Of a stretch of DNA of 17,819 nt, positions 15,121 to 17,819 are shown piece after piece. Below the pieces are notes generated by a model. That model did no database searches. It saw nothing but the letters and a program-made list of their open reading frames with translations, and had not been told where the DNA came from. Where the stretch lies: NCBI GenBank assembly GCA_045046905.1, contig JASFYU010000180.1, forward strand, positions 1 through 17,819. The letters are read 5' to 3'. How positions within the stretch are numbered: position 1 is the first letter of the stretch; each line of letters begins with the position of its first letter. Source of the stretch: JASFYU01 sp045046905. Its GTDB lineage: Bacteria > Bacteroidota > Bacteroidia > Flavobacteriales > Flavobacteriaceae. The translations under genes were made by a program, and so were the position numbers.

Positions 15121-15194
15121 TGTTATGCAGGCAGGTTCAAACACACACATTGATTTATTGTTCAGCCCCTGTGTTGGTTGTTTCATAATAGAAA

Positions 15195-15241
15195 CTGTTT
15201 ACTGACAACTGTTTACTGTTTACTGTTCACTGTCCATTGTT
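15195..15241. repeat. 7-bp tandem repeat array ending at a permease stop
   Basis: Six heptads (15195-15236: CTGTTTA three times, CTGACAA, CTGTTCA, CTGTCCA), then TTGTT and the stop codon at 15242, in the same phase as at 3971, 6775 and 9742. Confidence 0.82.
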
Positions 15242-17725
15242 TTACTCATTTCGTAATGATTCCGCCGGGTTCACCAATGCCGCTTTCAGCGATTGCATCA
15301 CTATTGATAATGCTGCAACTAACAGTACAACCAATAGCGGCACAAGAAACATCCAAATGTTCATCTCAATTTGAAAGGCATAGCCATTCAGCCATTTTTT
15401 GGTAATGAAATACATAATAGGCAGGGCAATAGTACCCGAAAGTAGTACCAGTCCTAAAAGTTTTTTGGGAATAATCAATAAAGCCTGCCCCACACTGGCT
15501 CCCATAACTTTTCGAACGCTTATTTCACGAGTTTTCTGAACGGCCATATGGGAGCCCAGCCCAAACAGCCCAAGGGCCGCTATAAAAATGGCCAATAATG
15601 AGAACCACAGGCATACCTTGCCGAATTTTGTTTCGGCTTGGTACTGTCGATTGAAATACTCGTTTATAAAGAAATGCCTGAAAATATCATTCGGGAAAAA
15701 TGCCTTGTATTTTTCTGCTACCGCCGAAATGGTTTCATGAACATTACCATTAATAGTAAGGGTCAGGTAGGCCACACTTCCATAGCCCTTAAAATTGATA
15801 AACACCATAGGTTCAAAAGGCTGCTGTAAAGATTGTTGGTGATAATCATCGACCACCCCGACTATGGTAGCGGTACGTTCGGCAGGGCCAAATTTGAAGA
15901 CAATTTTCTCATTAATTGCCGTTTCTGGCTTAAGAAAGCCTAGTATTTTGGTCGCTGACTTATTGACAACTACCCGATGCCCCATGGCAACTGGCCCATT
16001 ATCAGTATAATAAAAGCTAGCATCTTCTTTGACGAAATCTCTCCCAGCCAGAAGCGGAATATCGTAGGTTTTGAAAAAATCATGGTCTATTCGCACCAAA
16101 TTGCTCGCTACCCCTAGTTCTTTTCCTTCGGTAGTCTTACGAATCGAAGTACTCCATTCCACAGACCTACCCGGAATCTCATTAGACATGGCTACATTTT
16201 TGATATTCGGATTTTGTAGCAGTTCTCTTTTAAAAGTCTCCACTTTTCCCTGCAGGGTAGAATCGGCATAAGAAGGAGCCGAAACCACCAGATTATGATC
16301 CGCATCAAAACCTAGGTTTTGATTTTGCATATACGAAAACTGATTGTACACAATATAGGTACCTACCACCAAAGCAATAGAAATAGCGAATTGGGTCACA
16401 ACCAATGTCTTTCGCAATATTAGGCCCTTACCACTGTTTTGAAAATTTCCTTTAAGAACCTGAACGGGTATAAAGCCAGAGAGCACAAAGGCCGGATAAA
16501 GGCCCGCTAAAAGACCCCCGCCTATAAAAACGAAGAGCATGGCCAACCAAACCTCCCATTTCAACCACATGCTTATATCAAGAACGTTAAGCCCTATCAA
16601 AGTATTAAAGGAAGGAATAAAAAGACTCACCAAGGTAATGGAAAGTAGCATCGCAAAAAAGTTAATCAACAAAGACTCGAAGATAAACTGGCGAATGAGG
16701 AGCCCCCTATTCGCCCCAACAACTTTTTTAATACCCACCTCCTTCGCACGCTCCATAGATTTGGCCGTCGATAAATTAACGAAATTAATCAGGGCAATAC
16801 CGATAATGAATGCGGCTACAAGCATCAAAAAATACAAAGTAGACTCACTATTATTCGCCGATATCTCTTTGTTTAAAGCTGATTTCAGATGTATATCGCG
16901 AACAGGCTGTAAGCCAAAACGTGCTTCAAACCCGTGCTCTTTCATAATAGCACTAAGATATTTCTGCGCAAAGCCAGGAAATCTTGATTCAATGGCTTTG
17001 GGATCCGTTCCTGGGCGAAGTTTTACATAGGTATAAAATTCAGGCCATACCCAACTGTTCGTAAAATCACCACTTTCGCCAAAAGTCGCATAGGAAATCA
17101 CCATGCCTAGAGGCAAATGGGTATTTTGAGGAATATCATCGAAAACACCGGTAACCTTTAAGGCAAAACGATCATTGATATTAATCATTTTCCCCAGAGG
17201 ATCCTCATTACCAAAAAAACGCTTCGCAATACTCGAATTCAAAATAGTGGTACCCGGTTCGGTCAGGGCCGTTACAGCATTCCCATATCGCAAATTGATT
17301 CCGAAGTTTGAAATGATGGTATTGTTGGTAAAATAAATATAATCGTCTCGAGCATCTGATTTTATTTTTTCACCCTGTTCATTTTTATAGGATAAGACAA
17401 CGGTTCCTGGAAGGGCAACTGATTTATCGGCTATTCTCGTGAAACTCTCCACTTCAGGAAAATCCTCGAGCATGGCCGCACCCACTGTTGGGTGGTTGGC
17501 AGCAGAAGTCTGAAAACCCTTACCACCCAAATTGGTGGTCAGGGTAACCCGGTAAAGATTATCAACATCAGGAAGATAATCATCATAACTTTTCTCATAG
17601 GCCACATAGCGCGTCAATAGAATAAAGGCGGTTATTCCGATTGATAGGCCCAACACATTGATCCCCGTAAAAAGTTTGTTTTTAAGAAAAAAACGTAAAG
17701 CGATTTTTAGATTGTTCTTTATCAT
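15242..17725 (-). CDS. MacB/FtsX-type ABC transporter permease, paralogue 6
   Basis: Inner-membrane permease of 827 residues, the longest copy. Membrane segment 20-41, extracytoplasmic domain 1 (about 43-295, VTGVFDDIPQNTH at 191-203), FtsX module 1 (297-318, 349-373, 391-416; ERAKEVGIKKVVGA at 325-338), segment 440-461, domain 2 (GVVDDYHQQSL at 623-633) and FtsX module 2 (705-727, 756-775, 789-809), ending NPAESLRNE. The second cytoplasmic motif is diverged (QKTREISVRKVMGA), and the last membrane segments lack the FAYRTT.SWW stretch of paralogues 1, 2 and 4. The start is ambiguous: ATG at 17731 adds Met-Thr, while ATG at 17725 gives the family N-terminus MIKNNLKIALR and aligns the ACCATG context with paralogue 2, so 17725 is preferred. 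No ATPase domain. Its leader matches that of paralogue 2. Substrate unknown. Confidence 0.92.
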   Translation of the reverse strand: MIKNNLKIALRFFLKNKLFTGINVLGLSIGITAFILLTRYVAYEKSYDDYLPDVDNLYRVTLTTNLGGKGFQTSAANHPTVGAAMLEDFPEVESFTRIADKSVALPGTVVLSYKNEQGEKIKSDARDDYIYFTNNTIISNFGINLRYGNAVTALTEPGTTILNSSIAKRFFGNEDPLGKMININDRFALKVTGVFDDIPQNTHLPLGMVISYATFGESGDFTNSWVWPEFYTYVKLRPGTDPKAIESRFPGFAQKYLSAIMKEHGFEARFGLQPVRDIHLKSALNKEISANNSESTLYFLMLVAAFIIGIALINFVNLSTAKSMERAKEVGIKKVVGANRGLLIRQFIFESLLINFFAMLLSITLVSLFIPSFNTLIGLNVLDISMWLKWEVWLAMLFVFIGGGLLAGLYPAFVLSGFIPVQVLKGNFQNSGKGLILRKTLVVTQFAISIALVVGTYIVYNQFSYMQNQNLGFDADHNLVVSAPSYADSTLQGKVETFKRELLQNPNIKNVAMSNEIPGRSVEWSTSIRKTTEGKELGVASNLVRIDHDFFKTYDIPLLAGRDFVKEDASFYYTDNGPVAMGHRVVVNKSATKILGFLKPETAINEKIVFKFGPAERTATIVGVVDDYHQQSLQQPFEPMVFINFKGYGSVAYLTLTINGNVHETISAVAEKYKAFFPNDIFRHFFINEYFNRQYQAETKFGKVCLWFSLLAIFIAALGLFGLGSHMAVQKTREISVRKVMGASVGQALLIIPKKLLGLVLLSGTIALPIMYFITKKWLNGYAFQIEMNIWMFLVPLLVVLLVAALSIVMQSLKAALVNPAESLRNE

Positions 17726-17733
17726 GGTCATGT

Positions 17734-17763
17734 TAGTATTAAGTAATGAGATTGTTTGTTTTC
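17734..17763 (-). promoter_or_regulatory. Leader conserved between paralogues 6 and 2
   Basis: 26 of 30 bases match 6394-6423. It lies immediately upstream of the two candidate ATG codons. Module A, which follows this block at paralogue 2, is absent here. Confidence 0.5.
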
Positions 17764-17819
17764 AACACTCATTGTTCACTGTTTTATTAGTATTGAGTAT
17801 TGAGTAATGAGTACTGAGT
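17744..17819. repeat. 7-bp repeat array running off the right edge
   Basis: Heptads continue to the edge (ACACTCA at 17765, TTGTTCA at 17772, CTGTTTT at 17779), then change to a TTGAGTA variant (17793, 17800, ATGAGTA at 17807). This suggests that another minus-strand gene may end a short way beyond the window. Confidence 0.65.

Larger units (their letters stand above)
14830..15241. repeat. Broken composite spacer containing a gene remnant
   Basis: No intact gene. In + order: heptads (14836-14891), a mixed stretch, B (14945-14980), heptads (14981-15008), a 16-bp inverted repeat (15034-15066), the permease 3' remnant (15076-15120), module D (15128-15165, ending AGCCCC instead of AGGCCTGA), and six heptads (15195-15236) to the stop of paralogue 6. 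Module A is absent. The order fits two former spacers with a gene between them, now almost wholly deleted. Confidence 0.78.

Noticed and set aside
54..17819. CRISPR array interpretation of the repeats
   Set aside because: Units are 7 bp and contiguous, or 36 bp without regular unique spacers, and no cas gene is present.

Overview
The window suggests a member of the Bacteroidetes, most likely a flavobacterium. The evidence is an AT-rich composition, duplicated FtsX/MacB-type permeases of about 800 residues with N-termini such as MYKNYLKIALRN, a DUF2807 'head GIN' protein, and short palindromic repeats that I associate from memory with flavobacterial genomes (TTCCCGA-type, CCCCCTCC/GGAGGGGG-type and GCGAGGCACGAAGC-type). 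No genus can be assigned by eye. No tRNA, rRNA, CRISPR array, transposase or integrase was seen.

Layout: all real genes are on the minus strand, so transcription runs right to left. From the right there are six tandem paralogous permease genes of 769 to 827 codons (15242-17725, 12430-14829, 9742-12183, 6775-9189, 3971-6388, 1345-3654). A secreted beta-helical DUF2807 protein (250-975) follows. None of the permeases has its ABC ATPase in the window. A fragment of a further permease, only its last dozen or so codons and its stop, lies in the 14830-15241 spacer (15076-15120), so the array once held at least one more gene.

The spacers are the most unusual part. Three of them (3655-3970, 6389-6774, 9190-9741) are built from the same ordered modules: a C-rich/G-rich hairpin near the next gene's start, a linker, a CAGGCAGG-type block, a 36-bp GCGAGGCACGAAGC-type element, and long runs of a degenerate 7-bp repeat (YTGTTYA on +, TRAACAR in gene sense). 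The spacer at 14830-15241 has the same modules, broken up around the gene remnant. The spacer at 12184-12429 has none. The heptad register stands at the same phase to the stop codon of four permease genes, and with a related heptad at the DUF2807 gene. These non-coding modules look much better conserved between copies than the genes they separate.

Working together: each permease has two MacB-type extracytoplasmic domains and two FtsX-type transmembrane modules, which suits an inner-membrane device moving or sensing envelope substrates with a shared ATPase encoded elsewhere. The substrate cannot be read from the sequence. The array seems to evolve by duplication, deletion and partial exchange between copies: the last 100 residues of the two leftmost permeases are about 78% identical, while the regions just before are not alike.
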